Source: Hsuehochloa calcarea (lineage: Eukaryota > Streptophyta > Magnoliopsida > Poales > Poaceae). From it: a DNA stretch of 64,000 bases. Positions 35,104 through 46,131 of the stretch are shown piece by piece. Under the pieces are notes generated by a model. That model made no database searches. It was not told the DNA's origin and saw nothing but the letters and a program-made list of their open reading frames with translations. Every line of letters begins with the position of its first letter. Position 1 is the stretch's first letter. Position numbers and translations under genes: made by a program. The DNA is taken from NCBI GenBank assembly GCA_036346395.1, contig CM070605.1:1364001-1428000 (forward strand), read 5' to 3'.

Positions 35104-35425
35104 ACTTCACCCATTGGAAGCCACACTCAGCTGAGAGTGGGGAAGACAAGGCAACGGCAACGATGATCCCTAAGGAATCAGAGTGGTGGTGGAAGACCAA
35201 ATGTCAGCTCGCTGAGGACACCCGGACTGAGCGCACGGTAGGCAAGGAAAAGGCAACCATGGTCCCCGATGCTCCTACTAAGCGGTGGTTACTTCGTACT
35301 AGGATACGCCCGAGGAGGTCCTGGAAACCAAGTACAAGGATGCCCATGCGAAGGCCCACGCCCGTAGTGCTGCAGGAGACAAGAGAAAGGCACCGATTGG
35401 CCCATATGCATAGGACATATGCCTA
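35104..35425 (+). pseudogene. C-terminal tail of the transposase gene
   Basis: Joined across C2 the frame reads on as '...AVPPGNF-THWKPHSAESGEDK'. A later frame ends 'AHARSAAGDKRKAPIGPYA' and a stop near 35410, which looks like a natural charged C-terminus with a basic patch (KRK). The segment is Glu/Lys/Arg-rich. I cannot assign a domain. Confidence 0.5.
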
Positions 35426-35611
35426 CAAGACTTACTTCATTCCGATCACCCTGTTTTTTCAATTTCAAAGGGAGTACATGTATTTTACGTGTAGATCTAG
35501 TTGATGATTCGTGCATGTTGTCATTTATACTGTACGAGTAGCAGGACAAATATATGCACGTAACCAAACCCTACACACCATGTAATTCACACATAGATTA
35601 CGAAGTCTTAT
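35426..35611. other. no feature recognised
   Basis: AT-rich sequence between the end of the transposase gene and the first flanking repeat. No frame, terminal repeat or LTR end could be supported. Confidence 0.5.
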
Positions 35612-35768
35612 TGTTGGAGTTGAAATCTCATATTTTAAATTTAATTCCCTAATTATTCTCTTTTTAATATTTCACTATCTTTTTGAAAAATAATCGGTTG
35701 TGGGAACACTACACTCTGTAACAACACCGGGGGTGCAATTAAACCTAAGTCCCTACAGTGGTAGACAA
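35612..35768. repeat. flanking direct repeat, left copy (124 bp shared)
   Basis: 35645-35768 (ATTCCCTAATTATTCTC ... CCCTACAGTGGTAGACAA) recurs at 48649-48771. The left copy continues leftward to TGTTGGAG at 35612, giving TG...CA ends if read to GACA. Element F lies exactly between the two copies. Confidence 0.8.
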
Positions 35769-36390
35769 TCTCTTCCCACTTCCATTCAGGAATTGGCAAA
35801 GGCTGTAACAAACCAGCGGGTCTTTGATGTTCTGCCTTGACTCTTTAGCAAACATCACAGTGTGTAACAAATTTAGCTATTTCTCGCTTGATGCTAACCC
35901 ACCAATACTTTTCTTTCAGATCTTGGTACATCTTGGTACTTCTAGGATGGATAGAGTAAGGTGATTCATGAGCTTCTTTTAGAACCAACTGCTTTGTTTT
36001 CGAATGATCGGGTACACAAATGCGGTTTTCAAACCAAACGATACCTTGCTCATCATCAGCAAATCCTGGGGCTTTACCTCCTCTCATGTTCTTCTTGATT
36101 TTTTTGATATCTCTATCTTCCTTTTTTCTCTGATTTTATTATGAATGGTTGGTTGAACTTCCAAAGCATTTACAAAGCCCTAGCTGACAATCTCCAAGTT
36201 CAAATACTTCAATTTCTCATATAACTTTGGCTGATTCTCCTGAACCAACATAACGCTACAATATGCCTTCCTACTCAATGCATCTACTAGTACATTTGCT
36301 TTGTCCGGGTGATAATGGATTCTAAGGTCGTAATCCATTATCAGCTCCAACCATCTCCTTTGCTTGAGATTAAGTTCTCACTAGGTTAAG
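35769..36390 (-). pseudogene. RNase H end and integrase N-terminus of F
   Basis: The minus-strand frame 36087-35845 gives 'SPYSIHPRSTKMYQDLKEKYWW' and ends in 'THCDVC'. Here both zinc-binding cysteines are kept, whereas element A has CDVR. Further upstream, 'KANVLVDALSRKAYCSVMLVQE' (about 36300-36240) is the RNase H-integrase connection. The frame ends at 35769 after 'RPAGLLQPLPIPEWKWEEIV'. A stop separates the two pieces. Confidence 0.8.
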
Positions 36391-38111
36391 TGTTGAACCG
36401 AAAAGGCGACTAGATGGGGGGGGGGTGAATAGGAGCACGCTCACATTTTCAAAAAATATGAATTCAACACAATTTCACTCCAATAGCTATGAAGAAGCTA
36501 TGAGGATCAATATACCAGTACAGCGGAAGACTAGTATTGAATCCAATTAAAAACCTAAGCAATGCGACAAAAATCAGCAAGAATCAAAACTAACAAAGGC
36601 TGGCCGGTCTGACCACTGTTGTACTGGCGGTCTGACCGGTACCAAATCGGTATGACCGCTGGTGTACATGGGGCGGTCCGACCGGTAGTCTCCAGGACCG
36701 ATCTCAAGCGAAAGAAAATTTCGATGACGGTTGCAATTAGGTCTAACTTTTGATTCTCAACTCCAAACTTCACGAAACTTTGCACACACCTTCTATAAGC
36801 TATTGAGGACCTATTCCAATCGAATATAATGATAATTCTTGGATAGATCCTGAACAGTTGTCAATTGAGTAACAGAGGGTCTAAAACCGGGCAAGAACGA
36901 AACCTTGATCCTAATGCTTGTTCGTGAGTGATTGATGATCAAGATGATCCTAGATAGGTTCACACATATCACAGCAAGCTAATTCACGTGAAAGAATCAA
37001 TCACAAACTCGCGGATCAAAGAAAGCCCTAAAATCACGAAATTGAAAGCAAGAACGAAAAGAGACTTATCTCAAGCAAACATTGCATAGATTAAGAACAT
37101 GATTGCTGTTGGATTACACCCACACCATCATGGATCAGTGGTCAATCCAAGATCACGAAAATCACCTCAAACCATCAAAAGCCCTAGCCTCCAACTCAAC
37201 TCCCCCTAATCCAATTAGGGTTTTGAAACATCAAAGAGGTGAAAAACAGCGAGAGAGATGGTGCAGCCACCACCTCCTCCTATTTATAGTGGAGGCCTAG
37301 AACTTCTAGGGTTTGACTCTATTGGGCTCCCGTTAAGGCCCACTAACAAACGGGTCACACACGCACGCTTCGCAAAGCGCCATCTTTAACCTTTTGACCT
37401 AAACCGCTTCACCATGCGCCATGGATTTGCCAATAGGTCACCCTTGTCCATCTTGTGTCACGCTTGAGTCATTGACTCACCCGCATCGCCGATCGCTCGA
37501 CCTCAACTCTCCAAGTCTAGTCCCGATCCTCCTCGCCGTTGACCGTCGTTGACCACCAAGCAACCTGCACAACCATAGACAAGCAAACACGAATTCGGGA
37601 ACAAGTTCTTCACAACTTGACCCATGTTAGTCAAAACATGCATCATGCAAACCATATGCCACGATACCAATGACTTTGACCTAACAAAACAACATCGCCA
37701 CGAGGTTGACCGATGAACAAAGTGGAAAACAGTCCGACCGCTCCTTGTGAGCCGGTCGGACCGCCACCAGGGACTTAGCCGAAATTCAAGCCCTGAAATT
37801 CCGAAACCTTCTGGAAACTTAAAACGAATAGAACTTCTTACTGGAGACTCCAAAAATCATGAGACTAAGTGCATTGGGATCCCCTCACTTGCCTACAACA
37901 CCTATTTTGGCCCGGCCGATTCGGTGAGCTTTTGGTCACCACGGTCCGACCGATTTGGGACCGGTCGGACCGCCATGCTATGGCCGGTCGGACCGCCCCT
38001 TTCCAGAATGACTGAAACTTTGTCGAAAACTCGTGAAACGACAAACCGTAAACACCATTGCCAATTGTCACATCATCCTAAGATCTGGAATATATCCCCA
38101 TGATATCCACA
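36391..38111 (-). repeat. 3' LTR of G (1721 bp)
   Basis: On the minus strand it starts TGTGGATATCATGGGG at 38111 and ends at 36391 in TTTTCGGTTCAACA. It carries several GGTCNGACCG palindromes (36600-36690, 37735-37765, 37940-38000) and one TATA box (37281-37290 on the plus strand). A run of ten G at 36417-36426 is a hypermutable tract. Confidence 0.9.
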
Positions 38112-39810
38112 ATCTCCCCCTTGATGAACACATTGGCAATAACTCAGAAAATGTAATTTAGAAGTTTGAAAAGAAAAATACTTTCGTTTTCGCACAAAGG
38201 CACAACTTGGTCCATAAGCAAGAAAAAGCAATGTGAATGACCAAGCTGGAATCAGACTAGTATAGGCATGTGAGATAAGGCAAAAGAGAGCATAAACACT
38301 TTGATTTCCATAAAAGAGTCAAAATTCTCACATGAGGTCCATATGAAAGAACAATTGTTCAATTGACCTATGATCATTGTGAGGATAAATGAATGCAATT
38401 CAAGTTCAGAATATTCAATAAGATCATAAGAATGCAACTCAAGAACTCCCCCTCACTATGATCCTCGGATTTCAAAAAATTTCAAACTAAATTCTCCAAC
38501 TTTCTCCCCTTTATATAATCTTCTCCCCAACATTGAAATATCTTCTCCCCCTTTGACAATGGAGTCATCAAGGAATCACGCCTTCCTCTCATCCAGAGAT
38601 AACAAATGCAGAATGAAGAGAGAAGCAAAACGAAGAAGTATGCATGAAGTGCAATGAAGTGGCTTCATTTTTTTGTATTTTTCAATTTTTGATGACAAGA
38701 AGCTTTGGAGATTACCCAAAAGAGCTAGCCAACATTTCTAATATTGCATAAACAACATATCAAGTCTGACAGCGCTAGCAAGATCAAGGTAAGACATATA
38801 TATCAAAGCCAAGCACAAAAGCTTAAAAGTAAAGCAATAGATTTGATCAATTTAAGCAAAGCTTCAAATTCAGCAAGTTCATCAACAGGGATCCTAAAGT
38901 GAAACTGGCCATGTCAAAATGGCAAAGTGAGATCAAAAATCTAACAAGGACCACATTAAGAGTCAATCGAGTCCTGTATTGAATCATTTTGCTCAATTTT
39001 TTTTAAAAGCCCATTTGTCAACATTTTTCTCATATGCATTGAATTTTGAAGTTGATTAATGATCTAACTTAGTGACAAGATCCTGGACTAGGAGCCATCC
39101 ACAAACTCATCCTAAGCTTCGACCAGAAGTTGATTAAAGGTATATCTTAGTAAAGAAGATCACAAACTCTTTCTAAGCTTCTACCAGGGCGACAAATCTT
39201 GAGGTTCATGTCATTTTTGACAAGCAGTCCCCATGAGATCGTTTGGTTTATCAAACTATCTCCAAGTTCATGTCATTTGACAAGCAGTCTCGTAAGAATA
39301 GTTTGGCACAATTTAAGCATAAGACAATCTTGATTTTTCCTTTTTCACATGAGCAGTTTTAGAATCTCAAGAACACAAAAGCTCAAGTAATGGTCAATTT
39401 TAGATCAAAGAGCTAATCAAAGCAATTCTGACAGGGCCAATGTCACAAAAGGAGCACTAATTACGCAACTCGCTAAAACATCCAAATTGTAATTTTTAGT
39501 TTGAGTTGTTTTAAGGTTCTAGCTCATATAGCAAAGACTTAGCTACACATGTAAAAGTATGATAATTCTAGCAAGTCAAAGAACTAGACATGACATTGAG
39601 CAAGATAAGCAGAAAATCTTATATTATAATGCATCTTTTTGGATTTTTCATACCACTTGTTGTATTTTTCATATGAATGCAATATGATACAATGAGATGC
39701 AATTAAAAAGTCTAAAAGCCTAAAAAGTTCAAAAAGATCACTAAGTTCAGAAAAAAGAACAATAAAAGATCAAAAGAACAAGGAAAGATCAGAAAAGATC
39801 AAACTCCCCC
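38112..39810 (-). other. polypurine tracts and long 3' untranslated region of G
   Basis: The primary tract is AAGGGGGAGAT next to the LTR (38112-38122). Further purine runs on the minus strand lie near 38452 (AGGGGGAG), 38505-38530 and 38546-38552. The 1.7-kb region between the end of pol (39811) and the LTR has no frame above 62 codons. I therefore see no envelope-like gene, which some Sireviruses carry here. The same region is found in H at 52960-54103. Confidence 0.75.
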
Positions 39811-40570
39811 TCAAACCAACCCATAGGGATAAATTACCCCTAAATCGCTTCTCAAGGTGGCAAACCTTGTTTGATCTAAAGGCTTGGTGAGGATATCCGC
39901 CAATTGAGCATCGGACTCCACGAAGTACATCACAATATCCCCTTTTTCGACATGATCTTTAAGGAAGTGAAAGCGAATGTCTATGTGCTTAGTCCTAGAA
40001 TGTTGCACTAGGTTTTTAGCAATGTTAATAGCAGAAGTGTTATCACAAAAAAGAGGAACACTAGCAAAATTTAACCCATAATCTTTCAAAATGGACGTCA
40101 TCCACAAAATCAAGCTACAAAGAACTAGCGTGACTACATACTCCGCTCAAAGAAGTGGATTGTGCAACAGAAGACTGCTTCCTAGAAGACCAAGATACAA
40201 GAGAAGTGCCTAGGAAGTGATAGGTGCCTGAGGTACTCTTCCTATCTAACTGACAGCCCGCAAAATCAGAATCTGAAAAACCCCTAATGGACAAGGCTGA
40301 AGAGCAGGAATACCAAATGCCATATAAGAGGGTAGAGTGTAAATACCTGAATATGCGCTTAACGGCTTGGCGATGGGAAGTTCTCGGAGACGCCTGAAAT
40401 CTTGCACAAAGGCATACCATGAAGTGAATGTCCGGTCTCGAGGCCGTCCGATCATGTAAGGAGCCGATCATGTTTGCAGTACTCACGTTGATCCACGACT
40501 TCTCCTTCCTCATCCGGATCCAAAATATCGGTTGCCATGGGAGTGGAGATTGGCTTGCAGTCACCCATGT
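39811..40570 (-). pseudogene. RNase H domain of G
   Basis: The minus-strand frame 40113-39811 reads 'SAINIAKNLVQHSRTKHIDI', 'VEKGDIVMYFVESD' and 'LADILTKPLDQTRF', the C-terminal signature of Ty1 RNase H. Upstream (40573-40115) the frame holds 'GFSDSDFAGCQLDRKSTSGTY', with the catalytic aspartates. A frameshift near 40450 and stops near 40114-40170 break it. Confidence 0.8.
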
Positions 40571-41693
40571 CAAAGCGTTTGAGTAGATCTTTAGTGTACT
40601 TTGTCTGATGGATAAAGGTTCCTTCCTTGCATTGCTTGATTTGAAGTCCCAAAAAGTAATTGAGCTCTCTCATCATACTCATCTCAAATTCCCTGGACAT
40701 AGTCTCAGAAAAGCTGGAAACAAGAGCATTAGAAGAACCACCAAAAATAATATCATCTAAGTAAATTTGAGCAAGCAGAAAGTCATTTCCACGCCTAAGA
40801 ATGAATAGAGTTTAATCCACTTTACCCATCTCAAAATTATTTTTAAGCAAGAAGGTCTTAAGTCTATCATACCAGGCTCTAGGGGCTTGTTTAAGACCAT
40901 ACAAGGCTTTGGATAGCTTGAAAACACGATTTGGATACTTGGGATCCTCAAAACCAGGGGGTTGCTTAACATACACTTCCTCCTCTATGAAACTATTTAA
41001 AAAGGCACTTTTAACATCCATCTGATATAATTTAAAACCTTTTGATGCAGCAAATGCGAGCAAAATGCGAATGGCTTCTAGTCTAGCAACAGGAGCAAAT
41101 GTCTAATCAAAATCTAACCCCTCAACTTGGTCAAAACCCGAGCTACCAACTGGCTTGTTTCTAACCACAGAACCATCCTCACCTTGTTTATTCTTGAACA
41201 CCCAACGGGTTCCTATAACATTATGACCACTAGGAGGTTCTACTAGGTTCCAAGCCTTGTTTATTTCAAAATTCTCTAACTCCTCATGCATGGCATTTAC
41301 CCAGCTAGAATCAGATAAAGCATGTGATATATCGCGGGGTTCAAAAGAAGCAACAAAAGCAGAATGAGAGTAGTGATTTAGATCATTATACCTGGAGCGA
41401 GTGACTCGCTCATGTAGATTACCTATTATCTGATCCGGAGGATGCTGTCTCTGAATGCGAAGTGGAGCGCCTGGGTGAGATATCGTTTCTTCGACCTCCG
41501 CAGGTACTACTGATGATGATGATGCAGCAGGAGCCTCAACTGAAGGTGAAGTAGACGTAGCAGGTTCTTGTATCAATATGGGCGCCTCAGCAGCAGTAGA
41601 TGAAGGACAGATATCAACTTCGTCCTCATCTTCCTCCACAAAAATGCTCTCTGTCACCTGTGAATCATCTAAGCTTGTCCACAAGAGCGACAT
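40570..41693 (-). pseudogene. reverse transcriptase of G and preceding hinge
   Basis: The hinge frame 41693-41103 starts in an acidic Ser-rich stretch and leads to 'HEELENFEINKAWNLVEPPS' and 'VIGTRWVFKNKQGEDG', the start of Ty1 reverse transcriptase. The next frame (41063-40812) has 'YQMDVKSAFLNSFIEEEVYV' and 'ALYGLKQAPRAWYDRL'. The catalytic YLDD follows at about 40760. 'LNYFLGLQIKQ' and 'TKYTKDLLKRFDM' complete the domain. Stops near 41100 and 40811 and a shift near 40700 inactivate it. Confidence 0.85.
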
Positions 41694-41727
41694 CCTTTAG
41701 GATGAATTTGTTGTTCACCCTAATTGA

Positions 41728-41995
41728 TCATGTTCCTTCAATTCGCCCTTGTGTATCATCTCCAAAGATGATGAAGTCATCACCTGTTGCCCGCGTGAAA
41801 GAGGTGAACCATCTTGAGTTTTTGATCATGTGGCGTGAACACCTGGAGTCGACGAACCACGTGTTCTTCCCCTTTCCGCGGTAATCCTGAAAATCAAGGA
41901 ATAGAAGAGCGATGTGTCTCAATACTGGGGTTAGATAAACAAGATTTAGGAATCCAGTACTGAGACACACGTCTGCAAGGAGTATACAAACCAGA
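41728..41995 (-). pseudogene. protease of G, fused to the hinge by loss of integrase
   Basis: The frame 41970-41728 reads 'NTWFVDSRCSRHMIKNSRWF'. The aspartate of the Ty1 protease motif is kept but the glycine of DSG is arginine. About 20 codons later, 'NNKFILKDVALVDKL' runs into the acidic hinge 'VTESIFVEEDEDE' near 41660-41635. The zinc-binding and catalytic parts of integrase are missing between them. Confidence 0.8.
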
Positions 41996-42064
41996 AGTAC
42001 TATCCTTGATTTTATCTAAAATTCTGTTATGAGCAAGGTTTAAATTAACATAGGAATTAACCTG

Positions 42065-42155
42065 TCTAGGGGCGGTCCGACCGACGTTGTTCTGGCGGTC
42101 AGACCGGCGACCAAATCGGTCAGACCGGTGACTACCAGCGGTCAGATCGCCAGCC
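42065..42155. repeat. GGTCNGACCG palindrome array inside G's interior
   Basis: Four to five copies of CGGTC(A/C)GACCG-type palindromes lie between the gag frame and the protease. They match the arrays in the LTRs of G. They are not expected in a coding region, and the reading frame here is interrupted by stops. Confidence 0.75.
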
Positions 42156-42211
42156 TAAAGAACATGAGAATTATGATATTTAGAAACATAATGATTAGCA
42201 TGTGAGAAAAA

Positions 42212-44281
42212 TCATAGTCCAGGTTTATTCTTTTCAGTGTTACCATGTCTCATAAAAGCTCTAGGTTGAATGAATGAAATTCTATCAAGATTTTTCCTAT
42301 CATTTTTCAACCTACGCCAACAGAATTCAATCAAATGCCCACTTTTCTTGCAATAAGTGCAATGATACTTGGTACCACTAGAAGAAGCACCCTTTGAATT
42401 AACACAAGGTTGAGCAAAACCTGCAGATTTAAAAGATGTTTTTGCAGGTTGGGTTTTGAATTCAATTAAACCTTTTTCCAAGACTTGAATGACTTTTGGC
42501 TTTGAATTGTCTTGAAAAGAATTGAATCCTAAACCTTGCTTCTTATAAGGAGTTTTAGACTTGTCAAGAATCATGTTTAATTGTTTCTTACCTTTAGAAA
42601 ATTTCTCTAATGTATCATGTGGGTAAGCATTTTCTTTTCTCAAACTAACACAAGCATCACAAGTTTTATCCATAGATTTCTCCTTATATAAAGTAATTTC
42701 AAGCTTAAGAGCGGAACAAGAAGCACAAGTAGTATTTTCAATATTGTCCTTAAGCTTAGCATATTTGACTCTAGCAACCTTCAAGATATCTTTTGTTTTC
42801 ACGTTCTTTTTCTAAGCATGAAGTGCAAGGGCTAGAATCAAACACATCAAAAGCAATCAATTTACCAGATTCTAAACATTTTTCACAAGGAGCAATTTTA
42901 ATTTCATTTAGCTCAGATCTAGCATTCTCAAGTTGTTGCACAGAAATATTATAAGCATATTGTAATTTGGCAATTTCTGAATGCATAGCATGACAAGATA
43001 AATATTCATCCGGTTCAAGAGTCTTAGCATTTTTAAGCTCTACTTTCAGTTTGCTAATCTTTGACTCTAATTTCTTATTTTTGTCATGACAAATTCTAGC
43101 GCTTCATCTTGACTAAGCAATTTCTTAACTATAGAATCATATTTAGCAGAAAGCTCATCATAAGAAAAAGATACCTCATCATCATCAATGTCGTCAGTGT
43201 CAGCCATGAAGCACATGCCAGTGAAGTCCTTGGCCTTCCCTTTCTTTTTGCCTTGAGGATCTCCTCCTCCTTGTCCTCCTCACTCCCGGAATCCACATCG
43301 CTCAAGGATTGATCCTCAAAAGCGGCAAGAACCCGGTGAGCGGCCTTCACAAGCTTATTAGCCTCATACCTTGATTTGTTGAATGGAGGCTTCTTCCAAG
43401 CTGGCTTTCCCTCCTTATGATTGCTCTTACCTTTCAGCTTGGGGCAATTTGCCCGGATATGATTGAGCTCACCACATTCATAGCATGTCACCGGACCGCC
43501 TCTCTTTTTGTTTCTCACATTATTGTAGGCCCGTGTGAATTTTTTAGCTAGAAGAGCTAACTCTGTCTCAGGAATACTTTCAAGCTCATCCTCATGAATC
43601 CCAGATAAACAAGTAAATGAAAAATCAGAAAATGATTCAAGAGTACCATCAGAGGACCAACTATCAATGCCATGTTGTCTTTCTTAGGATGATCAACTCT
43701 CTTAATTTCATGAGTCTTGAGTTTACTATAAAGTAATTCTAAAGTAAGACTCGAAAGATCAACATTTTCCTCTATAGCAGTAGCCTTCATCTCCCACTCC
43801 TTGGTGTTGATTACAGCCAAGAGATGGGTGTCATTTTCAGATTGAGAATATTCAATATCAACAGCTTTCATTTGATTAATCACTTTATTAAAGTGACTGA
43901 AAATGTCATCGATGCTCTCTCCAGGACGCATCTCGAATTTGTTGTATTCACGCTTGTAAACTGTTTGGCGCATCTTTTTGATTTGGGACGAACCCTCATG
44001 ATATGTTTCGAGAGTGTTCCAAATTTCATTGTGATGGCAAGATTGCAAATGCGATCATATTCTTGTCTACCAAGCGCACCATATAAAAGATTCTTGGCCT
44101 TGTTGTTGTTTGCCACAAGAATCGCTGAAGCCGGTGTTGCAATTTCAGGAATAACAAGCGGGGCTCGAACAACATCCCAAATAGCTTGTCCCTCGCTCTC
44201 AAGAAAGACTCGGATACGATTCTTCCAATAGGCATAGTCGTGTCCATCGAAGATATGCGGTTTAGTAGAAAACTTATCCAT
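42212..44281 (-). pseudogene. gag: gag of G
   Basis: The first frame (44281-43880) begins 'MDKFSTKPHIFDGHDYAYWK', the UBN2-type start of Ty1 gag. The second (44048-43557) contains 'YKREYNKFEMRPGESIDDIF'. A zinc knuckle CYECGELNHIRANC is intact near 43490-43445. A long helical, Lys/Glu-rich part follows (42986-42212), then a second knuckle 'CTYCKKSGHLIEFC' near 42365-42320. Two knuckles and a coiled tail fit Sirevirus-type gag. Frames are separated by shifts near 43900, 43540, 43090 and 42800. Confidence 0.85.
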
Positions 44282-44329
44282 CGCCTAGAGTTCAGTGACC
44301 GGTTAAGATCAAGAGTGAACTAACCGAGC

Positions 44330-44341
44330 TCTGATACCACT
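44330..44341 (-). promoter_or_regulatory. primer-binding site of G (initiator Met tRNA)
   Basis: GCTCTGATACCA on the plus strand, one or two bases from the LTR start at 44342. It is complementary to initiator-methionine tRNA and identifies 44342-46126 as the 5' LTR. Confidence 0.9.
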
Positions 44342-46126
44342 TGTTGGACCGAAAAGGCGACTAGAGGGGGGTGAATAGGAGCATGCTCACTTTTTCATAA
44401 AATATGAATTCAACACAATTTCACTCCAATAGCTATGAAGAAGCTATGAAGATCAATATACCAGTACAGCGGAAGACTAGTATTGAATCCAATTAAAAAC
44501 CTAAGCAATGCGACAAATATCAGCAAGAATCAAAACTAGCAGAGGATGGCCGGTCTGACCACTGTTGTACTGGCGGTCTGACCGGTACCAAATCGGTCCG
44601 ATCAATTGTGTGGCATGGTGGAGGCGGTCCGACCGTAGGCTCGAACCGATCCAAATAGTAAAAACAACCGATGACGAAGTTGCAATTAGGTCTAACTTTT
44701 GATTCTCAACTCCAAACTTCACGAAACTTTGCACACACCTTCTATAAGCTATTGAGGACCTATTCCAATCGAATATAATGATAATTCTTGGATAGATCCT
44801 GAACAGTTGTCAATTGAGTAACAGAGGGTCTAAAATCGGGCAAGAACGAAAACTTGATCGTAATGCTTGTTCGTGAGTGATTGATGATCAAGATGATCCT
44901 AGATAGGTTCACACATATAACAGCAAGCTAATTCACGTGAAAGAATCAATCACAAACTCGCGGATCAAAGAAAGCCCTAAAATCACGAAATTGAAAGCAA
45001 GAACGAAAAGAGACTTATCTCAAGTAAACCTTGCATAGATTAAGAACGTGATTGCTGTTGGATTACACCCACACCATCATGGATCAGTGGTGAATCCAAG
45101 ATCACGAAAATCACCTCAAACCATCAAAAGCCCTAGCCTCCACCTCAACTCCCCCTAAGCCAATTAGGGTTTTGAAACATCAAAGAGGTGAAAAACAGCG
45201 AGAGAGATGGTGCAGCCACCACCTCCTCCTATTTATAGTGGAGGGTGCAGCCACCACCTCCTCCTATTTATAGTGGAGGCCTAGAACTTCTAGGGTTTGA
45301 CTCTATTGGGCTCCCGTTAAGGCCCACTAACAAACGGGTCACACACACACACACACGCTTCGCAAAGCGCCGTCTTTAACCTTTTGACCTAAACCACTTC
45401 ACCATGCGCCATGGATTTGCCAATAGGACACCCTTGTCCATCTTGTGTCACGCTTGAGTCATTGACTCACCCGCATCGCCGATCGCTCGACCTCAACTCT
45501 CCAAGTCTAGTCCCGATCCTCCTCGCCGTTGACCGTCGTTGACCACCAAGCAACCTGCACAACCATAGACAAGTAAACACGAATTCGGGAACAAGTTCTT
45601 CACAACTTGACCTATGTTAGTGAAAACATGCATCAGGCAAACCATATGCCACGATACCAATGACTTTGACCTAACAAAACAACATCGCCACGAGGTTGGC
45701 CGATAAACAAAGTGGAAACCGGTCCGACCGCTCCCTGTGAGCCGGTCGGACCGCCACCAGGGACTTAGCCGAAATTCAAGCCCTGAAATTCTGAAACCTT
45801 TTGGAAACTTAAAACGAATAGAACTTCTTACTGGAGACTCCAAAAATCATGAGACCAAGTGCATTGGGATCCCCTCACTTGCCTACAACACCTATTTTTG
45901 GCCCAGCCAGTTCTGAACAGTTTTTGGTCACCACCGGTCCGACCGCCGCACATGGCCGGTCCGACCGATTTGGGACCGGTCGGACCGCCATGCTATGGCC
46001 GGTCGAACCGCCCCTGTCCAGAATGCCTGAAACTTTGTCGAAAACTCGTGAAACGACAAACCGTAAACACCATTGCCAATTGTCACATCATCATAAGATC
46101 TGGAACATATCCCCATGATATCCAGA
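44342..46126 (-). repeat. 5' LTR of G (1785 bp)
   Basis: It is near-identical to 36391-38111 but has a 35-bp tandem duplication at 45210-45279 covering the TATA box, and a longer (CA)n run near 45345. Its first base pair on the element strand is changed (TCTGGATATC instead of TGTGGATATC). The TTAAG repeat follows at 46127. Confidence 0.9.
45210..45279 (-). promoter_or_regulatory. 35-bp tandem duplication of the TATA region in G's 5' LTR
   Basis: Units 45210-45244 and 45245-45279 are identical and each contains TATTTATAGT (CTATAAATA on the element strand). The 3' LTR has only one unit (near 37259-37293), so the duplication arose after insertion in this LTR. Confidence 0.9.
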
Positions 46127-46131
46127 TTAAG

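Larger units (their letters stand above)
24080..35425 (+). pseudogene. MuDR-like (Mutator superfamily) transposase gene, split by three solo LTRs
   Basis: Removing the insertions at 24820-28072, 28759-30307 and 31902-35103 leaves about 3.3 kb with a Mutator-type transposase: an acidic N-terminal region, the fold before 'DGTFLTRRYKGTILT', 'NENTESWPWFHANVK', and a SWIM-type zinc-binding segment near 31205-31262. The frame is broken many times, including a 206-bp duplication. Terminal inverted repeats and a 9-bp target repeat of the transposon were looked for by eye and not found. Each fragment is described separately. Confidence 0.75.
36391..46126 (-). mobile_element. Element G: Sirevirus-like Ty1 retrotransposon (TSD TTAAG), integrase deleted
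   Basis: LTRs at 36391-38111 and 44342-46126, TTAAG at 36386-36390 and 46127-46131, a primer-binding site at 44330-44341 and a polypurine tract at 38112-38122 define the element. Gag with a long coiled region, GGTCNGACCG palindromes in the LTR, a long untranslated 3' region and several CCCCCTT/TCTCCCC purine-tract complements point to the Sirevirus branch of Ty1 (known hallmarks). Protease joins directly to the hinge before reverse transcriptase, so the integrase is missing. Confidence 0.85.

Noticed and set aside
24080..35425. Functional host gene derived from a Mutator transposase
   Set aside because: Multiple frameshifts and stops, a damaged SWIM cysteine, a 206-bp out-of-frame duplication and three LTR insertions make a working product very unlikely.
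35612..35768. Calling the 124-bp direct repeats LTRs of a small (TRIM-type) retrotransposon
   Set aside because: TG...CA ends can be drawn on the left copy, but there is no primer-binding site, polypurine tract or target repeat, and the right copy lacks the 5' part.
36600..38000. CRISPR-like array of short palindromes
   Set aside because: Copies are irregularly spaced, orientation-symmetric, located in LTRs of a plant Ty1 element, and have no unique spacers of constant length.
38112..39810. Envelope-like gene of a Sirevirus
   Set aside because: No frame above 62 codons, no signal peptide or membrane segment; the matching region in H is also non-coding.
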